A stretch of DNA of 5,845 nucleotides from Oscillospiraceae bacterium (GTDB lineage Bacteria; Bacillota; Clostridia; Oscillospirales; Oscillospiraceae). The stretch is taken from positions 1-5,845 of the forward strand of contig WQVW01000114.1 in assembly GCA_009785655.1 (NCBI GenBank), given 5' to 3'. A program made the position numbers and the translations under genes. Below, piece by piece: positions 4,696-5,845 of this stretch (position 1 is the stretch's first letter; each line of letters begins with the position of its first letter). The notes under the pieces were generated by a model. That model was not told where the DNA came from and made no database searches. It worked only from the letters and a program-made list of their open reading frames with translations.

Positions 4696-5845
4696 ATGAA
4701 AATCGGAATAGGTATAGATACTGGCGGCACATGCACAGATGCAGTGGCGTATGATTTTGAAACCGGCAATCTCGTCGCCAAGGGGAAATCGCTGACCACG
4801 CGGGAGAATCTTTCCATCGGAATTGGTAAGGCGTTGGACGCGTTGCCGCCGGAGCTGATTCGGAACGCGACGATCGTCTCGCTGTCGACAACGCTTGCAA
4901 CCAATGCATGTTTGGAGGATAAGGGCGGACGTGCGAAGCTTTTAGTATTCGGCCTCACTGATGAATTGCTTCAGCGTTGGGATGCAGAGGCCACTTATGG
5001 AATAAAAAGCGACAGCGTGCGCTGTATTGATACGCACGGAAGTGCTGATGGTCTAATCATTGCCGAACCGGACTGGGATGCTGTGCTTCAAGCGCACGGG
5101 GAATGGTTGGCAGACGCCGATGCACTCAGTGCGGCGGAGCTGTATTCGATGAACAACGGTGCGCCGTGTGAAAAGCGTGTAAAAGATCTGGCGGAGGAAC
5201 ATTTTGGCTTGCCATGTGTCTGCGCGAGTGAGTTTACAAACGAATTAAATGTTCTGATACGCGGTGCAACCGCGCTGTTGAATGCGAGAATGTTTCCAAT
5301 TGTGCGCGAATTTGTCGAGACGGCGATGGCAGATTTGGCGGCGCGGCAGTGCAAAGCACAGGTCTGTGTGGTGCGCAGTGACGGCAGTCTCATGTCCTCC
5401 GAACTTTCCCGCGCCCGGCCGGTGGAGACGATTCTGTCGGGTCCCGCGGCCAGTGTGTTGGCGGGGAAAACATTCTGCGACAGCCAGGATTACATTATCG
5501 TCGATATGGGCGGTACGACGACGGATATATCTGTTGTGCGCGGCGGCAAGCCGGTCACGGCGGACGGTGGTATACAGATCGGCAGATGGAAAACCACGGT
5601 GAAAGGCGTGCTGGTGTCACCATTTGCGTTGGGCGGAGACAGCACGATTCGGCTGGAGAATGGGAAACCGAAGTTATTCACCCGCCGCGCCACACCGATG
5701 TGTGTGGCGGCGCGCCGCTGGCCGGAGATTACAGACATGCTTTCGGCACTTTTGGATAAAAGGCGCGTAAACAAATTCCCGCTTCATGAGATATTTTATC
5801 TTGTCCGTGAACCTGCCGAGCAAAAAAGCTATGACCAATATGAGC
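4696..5845 (+). CDS. Hydantoinase/oxoprolinase family protein, N-terminal part (partial)
   Basis: The frame is open from ATG 4696 to the window edge, giving 383 residues of a longer protein. Members of this ASKHA-fold family (HyuA, 5-oxoprolinase, acetone carboxylase subunits) use ATP to open or activate cyclic amides or carbonyl substrates; the substrate here cannot be told. The first phosphate motif is DTGGTCTD (8-15) and the second is DMGGTTTD (270-277) within IIVDMGGTTTDISVVRGG. Other family signatures are SLSTTLATNAC (62-72), VRSDGSLM, LSGPAAS (247-253) and ALGGDS (311-316). The order fits an N-terminal Hydant_A_N domain (about 1-175) followed by the Hydantoinase_A domain, which continues beyond the window. 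Position 13 is Cys, where I expect an aromatic residue (GGTF/YTD). It is transcribed divergently from the SpoIID-like gene from its own promoter. With the C-terminus missing, a carboxylase-like or oxoprolinase-like subtype cannot be chosen. Confidence 0.9.
   Translation, partial: MKIGIGIDTGGTCTDAVAYDFETGNLVAKGKSLTTRENLSIGIGKALDALPPELIRNATIVSLSTTLATNACLEDKGGRAKLLVFGLTDELLQRWDAEATYGIKSDSVRCIDTHGSADGLIIAEPDWDAVLQAHGEWLADADALSAAELYSMNNGAPCEKRVKDLAEEHFGLPCVCASEFTNELNVLIRGATALLNARMFPIVREFVETAMADLAARQCKAQVCVVRSDGSLMSSELSRARPVETILSGPAASVLAGKTFCDSQDYIIVDMGGTTTDISVVRGGKPVTADGGIQIGRWKTTVKGVLVSPFALGGDSTIRLENGKPKLFTRRATPMCVAARRWPEITDMLSALLDKRRVNKFPLHEIFYLVREPAEQKSYDQYE

Overview
The window looks like chromosomal DNA of an anaerobic, probably spore-forming member of the Clostridia (Firmicutes). 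Three things point there: a V/A-type ATP synthase operon ending A-B-D, a SpoIID-like protein with many peptidoglycan-binding modules, and strong Gram-positive style ribosome binding sites. Base composition is intermediate, near half G+C by eye, which fits gut or sediment lineages such as Oscillospiraceae better than low-GC Clostridium. This placement is an inference; no rRNA or marker gene is present.

Layout. Positions 1-1947 (+ strand) hold the end of a V-type ATP synthase operon: the last 29 codons of the catalytic A subunit, the complete B subunit, and the complete central-stalk D subunit. The genes are packed with a 3-base overlap and then a 1-base gap, so they are almost certainly co-transcribed and translationally coupled. 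A perfect 13-bp hairpin at 1979-2009 separates this operon from the convergent gene that follows and probably serves both as a terminator.

Positions 2023-4443 (- strand) encode one large protein of 806 residues. It has an N-terminal beta-rich domain, a low-complexity linker, a domain resembling the sporulation lytic transglycosylase SpoIID, and five C-terminal peptidoglycan-binding modules joined by proline-rich linkers. It has no signal peptide. Its leader has a possible sporulation-sigma-type promoter and a 5'-terminal hairpin.

Positions 4444-4695 are a divergent promoter region. Positions 4696-5845 (+ strand) encode the N-terminal 383 residues of a hydantoinase/oxoprolinase-family protein, cut off by the window edge. 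It has a good sigma-A promoter with an extended -10 and a strong ribosome binding site.

The three transcription units do not form an obvious shared pathway: ion-driven ATP synthesis or hydrolysis, cell-wall or spore-wall remodelling, and amide or lactam ring chemistry. The large SpoIID-like multi-module protein is the most interesting item. I see no CRISPR array, tRNA, rRNA, insertion sequence or phage gene.
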